From: G039954875 sp039954875
GTDB lineage: Bacteria; Bacteroidota; Bacteroidia; Flavobacteriales; Blattabacteriaceae
Assembly (NCBI GenBank): GCA_039954875.1
Contig: CP157202.1
Location: 1,116,001-1,180,000, forward strand
DNA length: 64,000 nt
Direction of reading: 5' to 3'
The translations under genes were made by a program, and so were the position numbers. Under the pieces are notes generated by a model that saw nothing but the letters and a program-made list of their open reading frames with translations, was not told the DNA's origin and ran no database searches. Shown here in pieces: positions 1-9,960 of the stretch; the stretch's first letter is position 1; the number at the start of each line of letters is the position of its first letter.

Positions 1-2
1 TG

Positions 3-357
3 CATGATTGTGCTGCCAATAGTATATTAGTGCTATACTTTGCTGCTGTATGATATTTATCCAGAACAAGGGTATTACATTAGTTGGCATGAGGAATTGG
101 GTTTTGATATGTCGTATCAATTGACGGGGGTATCAGAGGTCTTCGCACAAGAAAGCATCAAAAAGGCTATTCAAGTAGTATTCTTCGAGAAGAAATTGTT
201 TCAAGAGCATCATATTCTGACCTCTACCCGTATTCAAAAAATATTTTTGGAAGCTATCAAGCGGCGGGAAAAACTAGAAATAGACGACAGATACGAGATT
301 ACAGACGACAAAAGTAAGATTTTTTATATAATAATTCGAAAAAATATACCAAAATGA
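3..357 (+). pseudogene. DUF4373 / Lin1244-like domain fragment, frameshifted
   Basis: The reading frame from 40 to 357 gives 105 residues with the pattern of the DUF4373 (Lin1244/Lin1753 N-terminal) family: EQGYYISWHEELGFDM, then a small helix ending in FFEKKLFQEH, then the family signature ILTSTRIQKIFLEAIKRR. That domain occurs in phage and plasmid replication-type proteins of Firmicutes and Bacteroidota. The preceding residues (SILVLY) lie in another frame at 3-40, so a frameshift separates the two pieces. The true N-terminus is outside the window, and no C-terminal region follows the stop at 357. With the amidase at 1.7 kb, this suggests a prophage or plasmid remnant. The family is a recognition from pattern, not from a search. 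Confidence 0.6.
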
Positions 358-359
358 AT

Positions 360-1747
360 AAGGTAAAATATATCCCTTTTAATTTCCCTTTCAAAAACCT
401 CAGAAGAAAAACCAATAGTCATTCGAGCCCCTTGGCGAGATTAAAATCAGGAGATATCACCTTCAAAGGCTTTGCTATTAAGTAAGCATCTGACCTTCAT
501 AAAGGTGATTTCTAACGCTTTCATGAGAAATAAAATTTAAAACAGCAGGAGCAAGAAGCTTGTGAGGACAAAAATGGCAAGCAACTATATACATACTTAG
601 GTAAACACCTAAATAGTAGGGTATACAACAATAAAAAAGAGAAAAACCCAGATCAAAATGCATTTGACATCAGTAAATACATTGTATACAAGCTCGGATA
701 AGCCTTCATAAATTCACAAGCTCTGGTGAGCCTCGGATATCGGGTAAGCCGTCTTAGGAGTTTGCATCGTAAATACCCATGCCATAGGAAGGATATTAAA
801 ATTTTTAAGAAAGTAATATATTGACGAGGTACAAAAATTCGATCTCAAGCTCCTCGTATACGAGGTATTTTATTGCTTTTTGCTCTCAGGCCTCACAGAT
901 GAAAGATATTACTACTATTAAAAGTCTTCACTTACCAACAGAGGGCTCACCGGGCCCAGCTGATCTAATTTAAGGCGGTTTTGATTCAATTCGTTTATGC
1001 ACATTACCTCCTCAAATCCAATATCGTTGATACATCCTTAAGCTTTATACAAAAGATGGACAAATCTTACTTACCAGTAGATTTCAGAGAAAAAGTCCGG
1101 CTTTATCAACACTACCTGCAAGCAAGGGCGCGAACTCTTCGAACACTTCAAAAAATATACGAATCGCATAAAGGACTATCCCGAGTGGCAAGCCTGTAAA
1201 AAAAATGTTCGAGCACACAAGAGAGAAACAACTACTTATAAATGATTATTAAATGAAACTCCATATGCTCACCGGATTACTTATAAAAGTAAAAATATCC
1301 TTGCGTTTTTAGTCCTACCAGAGATCATGATCCTTTCGACCCTGGGAGCCCTTACGTTGAAATGGATCTAGAAATAGATCTTTGCCGACTAGGAATTGCT
1401 TTGATGGATCATCGTCTTGATCCTCTTCTAGACCCCCTCCCAGGTAAGCATTCACAAGTATTAGACTTCTTTGCCTGTTATGGGGTTATCGGCATCATCC
1501 TGAGATAAGCGGTCACAATCCTCTAAAACCTAATTGCTGTGACCAATCTGAACCCCCCCAATGCCTACTGAAAAAACTCCGCAAACTCGATGACAAAAAA
1601 ATATTAAAACAAGAGTGAAAAACCTCCGAGCCTCAAACCTACAACAATATTCCCACAAACAGATACACACAAAACGGCCCGGAGAGAAAAAACATTTATA
1701 ACTATTTTAGCTTGTGGTAATGCAAAGCTAATAAATACCTCCCTCTG
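360..1747. other. Decayed stretch without a recognisable gene
   Basis: There is no long frame. Two plus-strand pieces look like former protein. 981-1199 has a charged helical segment (QKMDKSYLPVDFREKVRLY). 1305-1508 has an acidic segment (DPFDPGSPYVEMDLEIDLC, then DHRLDPLLDPLPGKH) ending in TAA. I recognise neither. They lie between the DUF4373 fragment and the phage-type amidase, so a decayed phage or plasmid module is the simplest reading. Confidence 0.4.
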
Positions 1748-2168
1748 ATGAGAAGCATTAATTACATCGTATTACACTATACCGCTACGAAAAAAGGCAA
1801 AAACTTCAAAGCCTCATACGACCGCTGGCATAAGGCCTTAGGATGACAAGACATCGGTTACCATTACGTAATGACCCTCGAGGGTGCGAGGATACAGGAA
1901 AGGTCACCCTGAAAGGTGAGTGGGCGCCCATGTCAAGAGGTTACAACGTACACAGCCCAGGTAATCACATATACGTCGGAGGACTCGATGGCCAAGGTGA
2001 ATCCAAAAATACTCCCACACTAGTGCAGAAAACCACCTTACTCAAGCTTTTGAAAACACTCAATGGAAATTATATCCCTCAGCTATAATTTTAGATCATA
2101 GAGATTTCCCAGGAGTCAAAAAGGCCTACCCCTGTTTCGATACCCGTGCAGAATACCAATACTTATGA
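1748..2168 (+). pseudogene. N-acetylmuramoyl-L-alanine amidase (phage type), pseudogene
   Basis: Translation across three frames rebuilds a short type-2 amidase: MRSINYIVLHYTATKKGK, then YDRWHKALG, stop, QDIGYHYVMTLEGA, then GYNVHSPGNHIYVGGLDG, then AIILDHRDFPGVKKAYP. The zinc-site histidines of this family are visible in IVLHYTA and LDHRDFPG, as is the GYHY motif. The family cleaves the amide bond between MurNAc and L-alanine in peptidoglycan and is common as a phage endolysin. The gene is broken by an in-frame TGA at 1844-1846, where the family usually has Trp, by a frameshift near 1900 and by another near 2070. Length about 135 codons, normal for phage endolysins. The product cannot be made intact. 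Confidence 0.8.
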
Positions 2169-2657
2169 AAGGCCACAATATAGCCATATCACTCCTGCTA
2201 CTTCAGCGTAAAGCAATCGAAAAGAGTATCCATTACCCAAAATACCGCATAAAATTAATGATAGCCATCTACAGACACGATAAGTGATCATCAAGTCAGT
2301 CTTAAGCTTTGTAGAAGAAGTACCTATCAATTGCCCCGAATGAGAAGCAAAACTCCGTACCAGACACTATAAACTCCAATCAAACAAATCCATCTTCAAA
2401 GCCCAAATCAAAGACCATGCCCTAAGGATAAACACCAAAAATAGGAGACAAAACTACAAGGAGAGCAGTAGTGAAAAATACCTCACCATGGATAAATACA
2501 TTATCACGACAAGATCAAAATCGTCAAAACACACCACATCCCCAAGTGGGGATATGGGTGTTAGTGGCTTTCAATATTATTTATTTCGGGTGGAGGTATA
2601 GAAAATCACTCGTGAGTTTTTGAATCAAATGATAAATATTTATTTGCTAAATTAATA
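2169..2657. other. Decayed stretch, nothing recognised
   Basis: There is no frame over 60 codons. Short plus-strand pieces rich in Lys, Asn and Gln, such as KLRTRHYKLQSNKSIFK near 2350, suggest a former coding region. I cannot name it. Confidence 0.35.
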
Positions 2658-3990
2658 GCTATGTGAAGCTAGAAAAACCACTACAAATTTATCACATAGA
2701 ACTCAAAGCAGTATTTAACATGTTTATATCAGGGAAGTTCGAAAATTTTTCCTAGAAGAATAGATCAGAATATATCTACTGGAATGAGCTCAAATATAGC
2801 AAATATATTCCTTTCCCTAAAGAAATAGTTAAGAACTGGACGTTGGCTAAGTTCATAAAAGGACTACGATATCAGGACATTTGCATTAATAAGTATTATT
2901 TTCAACACCTTTTGACTTCCAGCCTACAAAGGCAACTGCATGAATTCGATCTTGAAAACGCATCGAGCGACTAAACTCATTTATAGAGACCCTCTAGATG
3001 TGTTGGATAAGGTATATCTTGGGTTTTTCTATTTATAATAAGGTGGTTGCCCACTCTCAGATGGAAGAGGTTTCTACCACTACAAAAATAACCTTAGAAA
3101 TGCTCAGAATCCAGAAAAAACTCAGAAATGAGTCCAAGCAAATAATCTTCAACAACTTACTGATTATAAGATGCATTCAAGAAAATAAAGAAAAAAGATA
3201 GATAGGAAAAACTTTTTGATAGAACTAGATACTATCGTGACAATCGCTACTTCGGCTAACGATTAGGCGGGCAGTACAGAAAAGGGCCTGCTTATATGAA
3301 GGATTACATCAATGGAGAAATAGCCCATATACCACCTTCATGGGAGGATATTGACGATTTAATGGAGGATCTTTTTGAATTCATCAACAACCATAAGAAT
3401 TTCATTCATCTTATTATGAAGGCTTCTATCATTCATTTTATTCTCGGATACATTCACTATTTCATCGATATAAATGGTAGTATAGTTAGAGTCTTATTTT
3501 ATTAGTACCTTTTGAAAAACGATTATAAATTAATCAAAACCTTTCCATTTCTAGAACTATTATCAGATCTAGGAAACAATATGACAATGCTTTTCTTAAG
3601 GCCGAATACGACAACAATGATTTCACCTATTTTATCCTCTATTCGATAAAAAACTAAACTAGACTTTCGGTAAGATGATGGATTATTACAAGAAAAATAA
3701 GAAAATACTGAAGATCATTCTTATAAACTTTCATACCAAGAAAAAGGATTTCTCAGATATACAAACCGCAGCTTTGGCCTATCTACATGTAGAGCACAAT
3801 AAGGATTTTTCCTTTAAAGATTATGCTCATATTAGCGATATTTTTTGAGCCACAAGCGCGTAAGGCTTTTTCGCACTTGGTTCACTTAGATTATCTTAAG
3901 GATGAAAAAAATAAGCATAAACAAAGAGCTTACCATAACTTCAATAGATTGGATCAAAAAAGTTATCAAATAAAATTCATTATTCAATAG
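2658..3990 (+). pseudogene. Fic family protein, heavily decayed pseudogene
   Basis: Pieces in all three plus frames align in order to the long Bacteroidota Fic proteins: an N-terminal segment (ELKYSKYIPFPKEI, then YYFQHLLTSSLQRQLHEFDL), the segment QMEEVSTTTKITLEMLR then FNNLLIIRCIQENKE, the Fic core, and a C-terminal winged-helix part (KDFSFKDYAHISDIF). The core reads HFILGYIHYFIDINGSIVR where active Fic proteins have HPFxDGNGRxxR, so the AMP-transfer motif is itself eroded (D to I, R to S). At least six stops and several frameshifts interrupt it. Fic enzymes attach AMP or other phosphate-linked groups to target proteins and are frequent effectors or toxins in intracellular bacteria. Limits are approximate. 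Confidence 0.8.
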
Positions 3991-5167
3991 CGAATCTTGA
4001 TCCTTTTAAAAATAGAAAAATCAGAAGGTATCTAGATGTTTCTCTTTCTGGGCCAAACTACCTTTATCTAGAAAAATGAAAAAATACAAGGGGCTAGAAA
4101 CCCAATCTAGAAAAGAAGTAAGGACCTCTAGCGAGGAAAATCCTATTGATCCATATGAATGGAGAAAGGGGAAGAGGAAAATAAAATAATATTATTTTCG
4201 TACGAATATCTAGAATCTAATTATATAAATTATTGATTTTAAGATATTTACTATAATGTATTATCACTACTACTGTCACGCCCAGGGTAATAGGTTCCAA
4301 TTTCGTTCAGATCGCTAGAGTAAAAGCATGAAAATAAATACTTTAATCTTGTTTTCATTTTTTTTCTTTGATGATTTTTTCTTGACTTTATAAAAATCCT
4401 CGCCCTACCTTTTTATGGCGAAATCATATGAATAAAAGTCATAATATCAATCATCTAACGAATCAGCTCGCTTTTGGCATTAACTATCTATTCTTTGAGT
4501 TCATTTTTGGCCTAGATTACTTTAGTTTCTATCTTAACCACGTCTTCTTTAGTAACAATATATTTAATACTATCCTAAATCTCAACGAGTATTTTCTCTT
4601 TCAAATATCCATCAATACTTCAACACCTCCACGATCTACCCTCCCAAACAGTATTATAAAATTTTGGAGTGGACCTTGCTTCAGGTTTAATACTACAAAT
4701 GTACGAAACTTTACGACTGGAGGGTAGCCACTCCAAAGGAATAAAGCCGAAGAATTAGCTTACTCTTTACAATCGAGAAAACTATAAAAAGCTTGAAAAT
4801 TCATAAAACTTAATTAACAATCTAGAGTAGATAAATACAGTAAATATGAAAAATATCATATTAAAAATAACTTGCGGCAAGTTGGATAAATAAGAACTAC
4901 TAGAACTGGTCAAAAACAGTACGGTAGATTTTTGAACCCTTCTCGCCTATCCGACTAAATAATGGCTGTTACATATATATTACACGTACCTAATTCTTCT
5001 CCTACTTGCATATGATGGAGATCAAGCCGGATCTCCCAACGGATTTATCTCTGGCTACTTCGTCATATGGACTCGTTAGTTTAAGGCTACTTAGGCTGTG
5101 AGGATCTCTTGATAAAGTTTGAGTTTTTGTATTTCATAGTATTGATCACTTATCATATGCTATGATA
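3991..5167. other. Gene-free stretch, only remnants
   Basis: From 3991 to about 4190 a plus-strand remnant in two frames reads RRYLDVSLSGPNYLYLEK then QSRKEVRTSSEENPIDPYEW, which I cannot assign. From 4190 on the sequence is AT-rich with no convincing frame. The open frame at 4428-4727 is Asn/Phe-rich and has no family features, so I leave it uncalled. Confidence 0.35.
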
Positions 5168-5329
5168 TCTTTGTCTATGGCTACAGTCACTCCTTTTACT
5201 AAGCAATGAAGGTTAAAGACTACGTTTTGCTTGACGAATATTAAATAGGCCTTTATTAAGGGGACCTTATTAGAGGCATAACCTGAATCAGCTTTTGTTT
5301 TTTAAAATCAATCCTATTTGATCGATCAA
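5168..5329. repeat. Direct repeat copy A, possible transposase residue
   Basis: This ~160-bp segment recurs at 6554-6713 in the same orientation. Shared blocks include ACTACGTTTTGCTTGACG and TTAGAGGCATAACCTGAATC. Read on the minus strand, the AGGCATAACCTGAATC block encodes DSGYASN, which resembles the ADxGYxS block near a catalytic Asp of DDE transposases. Both copies are too broken to code. An insertion-sequence remnant is the likeliest reading, but the family is not identified. Confidence 0.5.
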
Positions 5330-6553
5330 CCCTTTTCTTGATAGTGTTTCCATTGGACGACAAACCCAGGCCTGCAATCGTCATATGACCTAGATCTGTG
5401 TTGTGAACCCTGAGATCGTGATGTTATATAATTTTCAAGTATGCCTCTATAAAATTATTTTACCTCTGAATTTGAAAGTAATTCATTGTAAATTACTACC
5501 AGTAGGTTTAACATATCAAACAATTATAATAAATCGTATTTACCACTTTCCCATGGTAAATCTTCAGCAGACTGTCAAAACTCATCCCTACAACTAGGAT
5601 CCCATCCTTATTTCATCCAACTGAAAAATATTTCTGTAAACCCCATCCTGACTTTGAAAACTTTGGAGAATGTCTCTCTATCAAGCCGAGTATAACAAAG
5701 TTCTTATCAGCTTATTGAGATGAATTATCAGTAATATCATATGATAGAAGTATCAGCACCTTTTGTGAGTTAGAAACTACCCCCCAATGTGTCGAAAAGA
5801 TTCTTTCGACCCTTTTCAGAAAATTTATTTATAGCTTGAATAACACACTCTTTTTGATCGCCAGTAAAGCCCTAATTGATAATTAATTTAGCGACAGTTA
5901 TTTGTTGTGAGTCTAGGGAAAACTTACGAGCCAGTATTGTAATTAAACCACTATGATCATCTTCAGTAAAACTTAGTATAGAAAATAGATCAGAATCCTG
6001 AAGGGTAATCACTTACACCGACTAGGATTTGAATATACTCAAAACTTTTTTATAAACCTGGAGAAAAAAATAATTCTCTTTCGTACGGAAAATACACTAA
6101 TCCTTGGATACCCCTACTAGGCTTAAAAGTGACACCTAGGTCTAAACTTACCGTAAGTTATATAAGCTCATCTAACTTTTCTTATTTATCGGACTATTTA
6201 TTAAAATATCTTAATTATTATTATGTTTTTTTTTAATAACTCTTCATTTTATCTACTAACTAATAAATGTACGATAGGATTTAACAGTATAATAATTAAA
6301 TTTTTAACTGATTAATTATTGAAATAATAGGCATGGAGGAGATTAGATCTAAAGATCTTTCCCGTTATTGGATATAAAACCTCCCCTATATCATTTTATT
6401 TATTAAACATATATATTTTTTAATAATCAAAATTAATACAAGGAAATATTTATGTAAATAATCTTCTTCTATGGCTTCATATAAAATAATCCAGAATACT
6501 ACGATTATGCATTCAAAAAAAAATTTTGTATTCAGCTTATCCCCCCACCATCA
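5330..6553. other. AT-rich stretch between the two repeat copies
   Basis: No frame with family features on either strand. 6180-6330 and 6360-6440 are very AT-rich. The frame at 5403-5597 is interrupted and composition-driven. I see nothing nameable here. Confidence 0.35.
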
Positions 6554-6713
6554 CGTCTTAGTCTACGGCTACCATGATCCGTCTCTTATCCAAACGATGG
6601 AAGTGATAAACTACGTTTTGCTTGACGGATATTACATCGGCTTTTATTAAAAACCTCATTAGAGGCATAACCTGAATCAGTCTTTGTTTTTTTTTGAATT
6701 AATCCTATTTAAT
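6554..6713. repeat. Direct repeat copy B
   Basis: Second copy of the segment at 5168-5329, same orientation, about 75-80 percent alike by eye. The shared blocks are GTCTA.GGCTAC, ACTACGTTTTGCTTGACG and AGAGGCATAACCTGAATCAG. On the minus strand it reads KTDSGYASNEVFNKS in one frame. The divergence between the copies shows that the duplication is old or that both are decaying freely. Confidence 0.5.
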
Positions 6714-7363
6714 TAATAAAACTATTTTTTAAATCTGATTTCTTCAATGAATATATAAATAAGTTTGACTATTAATAAAATTTTTAAGTCTAATATGAAA
6801 TATTCTTATTAGATAAAAAGCCGATATTTTCAATTGTTGCGTAATCAGATTCATCAATTATTATATGATTAGAATTTTTACGAATTCTCTCTATTTTACC
6901 ATTTGATGTAAGGGAGGTATCCATTTGTAATTTTACCATTAACTCCTGACCTTCATCATCATTCTTAAAAAGGAAAATAAATTTTCATTTTTTTTACTAA
7001 GGAGATATCATGCTACCTTTTACCAACCAATACTTCCACTACTTCCATCATATATTTTTTTTTCAACTGCTCAAATTTTTAAAAGTATAACACGATCCTC
7101 ATCTCAGGATTAGGAACAGTATGCTTTCTATCTCCTATATAACATTTTACTCGGTTTGAGTAAGATACTTAATACTTACGTTCTAGGATTCCTCCGATTT
7201 TATAAACAGTTTACTGATTATGTTCAATACACTTTCCTAAAAAAAAACTTTATGATTTTTTATTTATCTTTAAACATCTTTATTCAACCTCTTTTTCAGT
7301 AAGCTCAGAAATCAAATTGACCTTTTATGTCAATAACACTTTGAGCTATTTTTAATTATTTAA
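6714..7363. other. AT-rich decayed stretch
   Basis: No supported gene on either strand. Long T-runs and frequent stops in all frames. It lies downstream, on the minus strand, of the unidentified pseudogene at 7364-8370. Confidence 0.35.
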
Positions 7364-8370
7364 GAACCTTTCTTTATAAAATCTATCAAGCTCTTTTTCA
7401 ATGTCTAATAATTCTGCTTCTGAATCAACACTTCCTCTTATACGTTCTTGCAATAGACCATATCGCTCTTATAAAGAATCTAGCCTCTTTTTCAAGTCAT
7501 CTATTTTGCTCTTAAATGATACACTCTTTTGGCCTTACTCATTCAACAGTCTACACCTCTGATTTCTCTCACAATTAAGTGTTTGTGAATATTCTTACTC
7601 TTCTCCGGCAGAATGGATATAGTTAATGTTATCTCTTTTATCATAGTCCACATGGGTATGCTGGGTATTTTTTTCTATGTATCTGAGGACCTTTTTTACC
7701 TCATCAGGCTAGAATGCATCTAAATTAATAATCTCTCCAAACACTTTTTAGACTATGCTCAAAGTGAGGATATTGGATAAGACTTACTCATCTCCACAGA
7801 ATTTCAATTCTGTTTTGTAAGCTTATATATTTTACCTGCTTATTATCAAAGGCTTTATATCTTTCAAAACGTTAAACGATTGTTTAATTAAAAATTTTGA
7901 TGGTTCTAATGCCTTCACATTTTAGACTTTCAATCTTCCCAAGGTATCTAGGACTTACCTAATCTTATCTTTTATTAGGCCAAAAACGTTCCGTCAAAAT
8001 TTCCCTTTAAATGATCATTGGTTTTTTAACTAAATATTATATTTAGTAATAAAAATACTAAATATAAGCTTAATATATTTATAAGATATATAAATCGCTC
8101 CAAATATCGGATTCTATCTCGCAAAGTGTTTTTCTAGTTTATATTTTCTCTTTTTTATTCAAAAATATTTCCATCCAAAAACACTTATCTAGTAGGTACA
8201 ATTTGATTCAATTTTTTAAGCATTATCCTTGTTACAGATCTATCAATGGCTTGATAAAAAATATTTAACCTTTTGTCTGATTTAGGTGAGACGGTCCAAA
8301 ATATATTAACTTCATGGGGATTCTTGGGATTTTATTTCAACAATCCAGTTACTATTCTATTAGCTTTTAA
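7364..8370 (-). pseudogene. Unidentified decayed gene, coiled-coil C-terminus
   Basis: Read on the minus strand, consecutive pieces look like real protein. They are NPKNPHEVNIFWTVSPKSDK and IFYQAIDRSVTRIMLKKLNQ (8190-8355), LEPSKFLIKQSFNVLKDIKPL (about 7850-7930), PDEVKKVLRYIEKNTQHTHV (about 7650-7720), and finally KSVSFKSKIDDLKKRLDSL then ERYGLLQERIRGSVDSEAELL (7364-7535), a heptad-like coiled coil. The pieces sit in different frames with several stops. I do not recognise the family. Its position beside phage, Fic and repeat remnants suggests an accessory or mobile origin, which is inference. Confidence 0.4.
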
Positions 8371-8575
8371 CATATTCTAATCCAATTTTTTATCGTTTTT
8401 CATTAAAGTTAAGATATAGATCTTATTATTGTTATTAATAGTGTTTTTTTTATAAATATAAATATTAATAACATTACCTAGATATTCACAACTAATAAAT
8501 TTATATTAATTTTTATTTACGTGTTTTTCTTAGAAAATTAAAGAAAAAACTACATGTGATGATATTTTATTTAAC

Positions 8576-9682
8576 TTGCATCATAACAACTATTTATCTA
8601 CAAAAATTTTGAAAGAGTATGGTATTAGAGCCGGAGGATTGCCCTACCCCTCTACAAGGCAAGGAAAAGTCACCTCAAAAAGCCCCTCAAACATTGCGCT
8701 GATAAAGTATTGGGGCAAATACCCTGAACAGATCCCAGTCAACCCTTCCATTAGTTATACATTGAACCAGTGCCATTCGGAAACCCAATTGTACTATAAG
8801 TTCCAAGAAGATCGAAAAAAAAAATTTTCCGTACAATTTCTCTTTGCTGGGAAAAGCCGACCGGAGTTTCTGACGAAAATATTAGTTTTCTTCGAAAAGA
8901 TCTCACCCTACTGTCCTTATTTATATGACTTTGATTACACCATCAAAACAAACAATACTTTCCCCCACAGCAGCGGTATAGCATCTTCAGCCTCTGCCAT
9001 GAGTGCTTTAGCCTTATGTCTGGTACAACTCGAGCAGAAATTAGGATATATTTTGACTACTGAGGATTACTTACAAAAAGCCTCGTTTTTATCCAGATTA
9101 GGCTCCGGAAGTGCATGCCGGTCAATATATCCTGGACTAGTGATCTGGGGATCTCACAAGGCGATAAAAGGCAGTGATGACTACTATGCCATCCCTTATC
9201 CATATGAGATACATGAAGCATTCACTAACTTTCAGGACACTATCATGTTGATAGATGAGGGTGCAAAAAAAGTATCCAGTTCACAGGGGCATGAACTAAT
9301 GCACCGACATCACTATACACAAAAACGTGCTGAATCAGCTTACGAAAATCTCGAACGACTCATCCCTATTTTGAAGACGGGGGATCTTGAATCGTTTGGT
9401 GAATTAGTTGAGCATGAAGCCTTGAGCCTACATGCAATGATGATGTGTTCCCGACCCTATTTTATACTGATGAAACCCAACACACTCCACGTGATCGAAA
9501 AAGTCTGGGATTTCAGGACACAGACTGCTAACCCGCTTTATTTCACACTAGATGCTGGGGCCAATGTACACCTTTTATATCCTAATGAGTATAAAAATAT
9601 GATTCATCCTTTCATCCGTGAAGAATTGTTGCGTCATTGTCAACTAGGACATTACATCGAGGATTCTTGTGCCTACGCCTAA
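8576..9682 (+). CDS. mvaD: Diphosphomevalonate decarboxylase
   Basis: This is the GHMP-family enzyme that converts mevalonate 5-diphosphate plus ATP to isopentenyl diphosphate, the last step of the mevalonate route to isoprenoids in the cytosol. The 368-residue product has the family start SPSNIALIKYWGKYPEQIP near residues 37-55, the GHMP phosphate-binding segment HSSGIASSASAMSALAL near 136-152, LSRLGSGSACRSIYPG near 177-192 with the conserved SGSACRS, and a C-terminal FTLDAGANVHLLYP with the catalytic Asp. The length suits Bacteroidota homologues. The only upstream start in this frame is TTG at 8576; no ATG or GTG precedes it and homology begins about 30 residues later. A terminator hairpin follows at 9724. 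Confidence 0.95.
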   Translation: MHHNNYLSTKILKEYGIRAGGLPYPSTRQGKVTSKSPSNIALIKYWGKYPEQIPVNPSISYTLNQCHSETQLYYKFQEDRKKKFSVQFLFAGKSRPEFLTKILVFFEKISPYCPYLYDFDYTIKTNNTFPHSSGIASSASAMSALALCLVQLEQKLGYILTTEDYLQKASFLSRLGSGSACRSIYPGLVIWGSHKAIKGSDDYYAIPYPYEIHEAFTNFQDTIMLIDEGAKKVSSSQGHELMHRHHYTQKRAESAYENLERLIPILKTGDLESFGELVEHEALSLHAMMMCSRPYFILMKPNTLHVIEKVWDFRTQTANPLYFTLDAGANVHLLYPNEYKNMIHPFIREELLRHCQLGHYIEDSCAYA

Positions 9683-9723
9683 GACAGTAATACCAAGGAT
9701 CAATAAAAGCTCAAAAGACCATG

Positions 9724-9742
9724 AAAATCCGCTGGGGATTTT
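9724..9742 (+). terminator. Rho-independent terminator after mvaD
   Basis: A perfect 7-bp stem AAAATCC/GGATTTT with a 5-nt loop, followed by TTATAT. It is 42 bp after the mvaD stop and just before the tRNA promoter, so it separates the two transcripts. Confidence 0.6.
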
Positions 9743-9750
9743 TATATTTG
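9743..9750 (+). promoter_or_regulatory. Bacteroidota -7 box for tRNA-His
   Basis: TATATTTG matches the Bacteroidota -7 consensus TAnnTTTG, 13 bp before the first base of the tRNA gene. I see no clear TTTG -33 element at the expected spacing. Confidence 0.5.
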
Positions 9751-9763
9751 CACACATGATCAC

Positions 9764-9841
9764 GGTGGGCGTAGCTCAGTTGGTTAGAGCATCAGATTGT
9801 GGTTCTGAGGGTCGCCGGTTCGATACCGGTCGTCCACCCCA
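9764..9841 (+). tRNA. tRNA-His (GTG anticodon)
   Basis: A full cloverleaf can be drawn. The acceptor stem pairs GTGGGCG (9765-9771) with CGTCCAC (9831-9837), with one G-T pair. The anticodon stem TCAGA/TCTGA encloses a 7-base loop with anticodon GTG. The T arm is GCCGGTTCGATACCGGT. The histidine-specific extra G at position -1 (9764) faces discriminator C73 (9838), the identity element read by histidyl-tRNA synthetase. The CCA end (9839-9841) is encoded. It is flanked by a promoter box and a terminator, so it is a single-gene transcript. Confidence 0.96.
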
Positions 9842-9910
9842 TTTTAAAAAGGTTTTTCATGAATCCCTCTCACTATTCAAAGTGAGTTTTAAAAACCCAC
9901 TTAAATGCTC

Positions 9911-9934
9911 AAAGAGCCTCCTAGGAGGTTCTTT
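9911..9934 (+). terminator. Terminator hairpin between tRNA-His and aspC
   Basis: AAAGAGCCTCC pairs with GGAGGTTCTTT over 11 bp (one G-T) around a 2-base loop, followed by AGTTTTAAAA. It sits between the plus-strand tRNA and the 3' end of the minus-strand aminotransferase gene, so it could serve both. Confidence 0.6.
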
Positions 9935-9960
9935 AGTTTTAAAATTTAGTTTTTTACTTC

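Noticed and set aside
1748..2168. TGA at a position where amidases have Trp, suggesting TGA read as Trp.
   Set aside because: Intact genes here end in TGA (Nudix, HAD phosphatase, ribD, dnaA) and use TGG for Trp. The pseudogenes also carry TAA, TAG and frameshifts. The TGA is a simple TGG to TGA mutation.
4428..4727. A 99-codon plus-strand open frame rich in Asn and Phe.
   Set aside because: No motif, no promoter box, composition typical of AT-rich noncoding DNA, and surrounded by decayed sequence.
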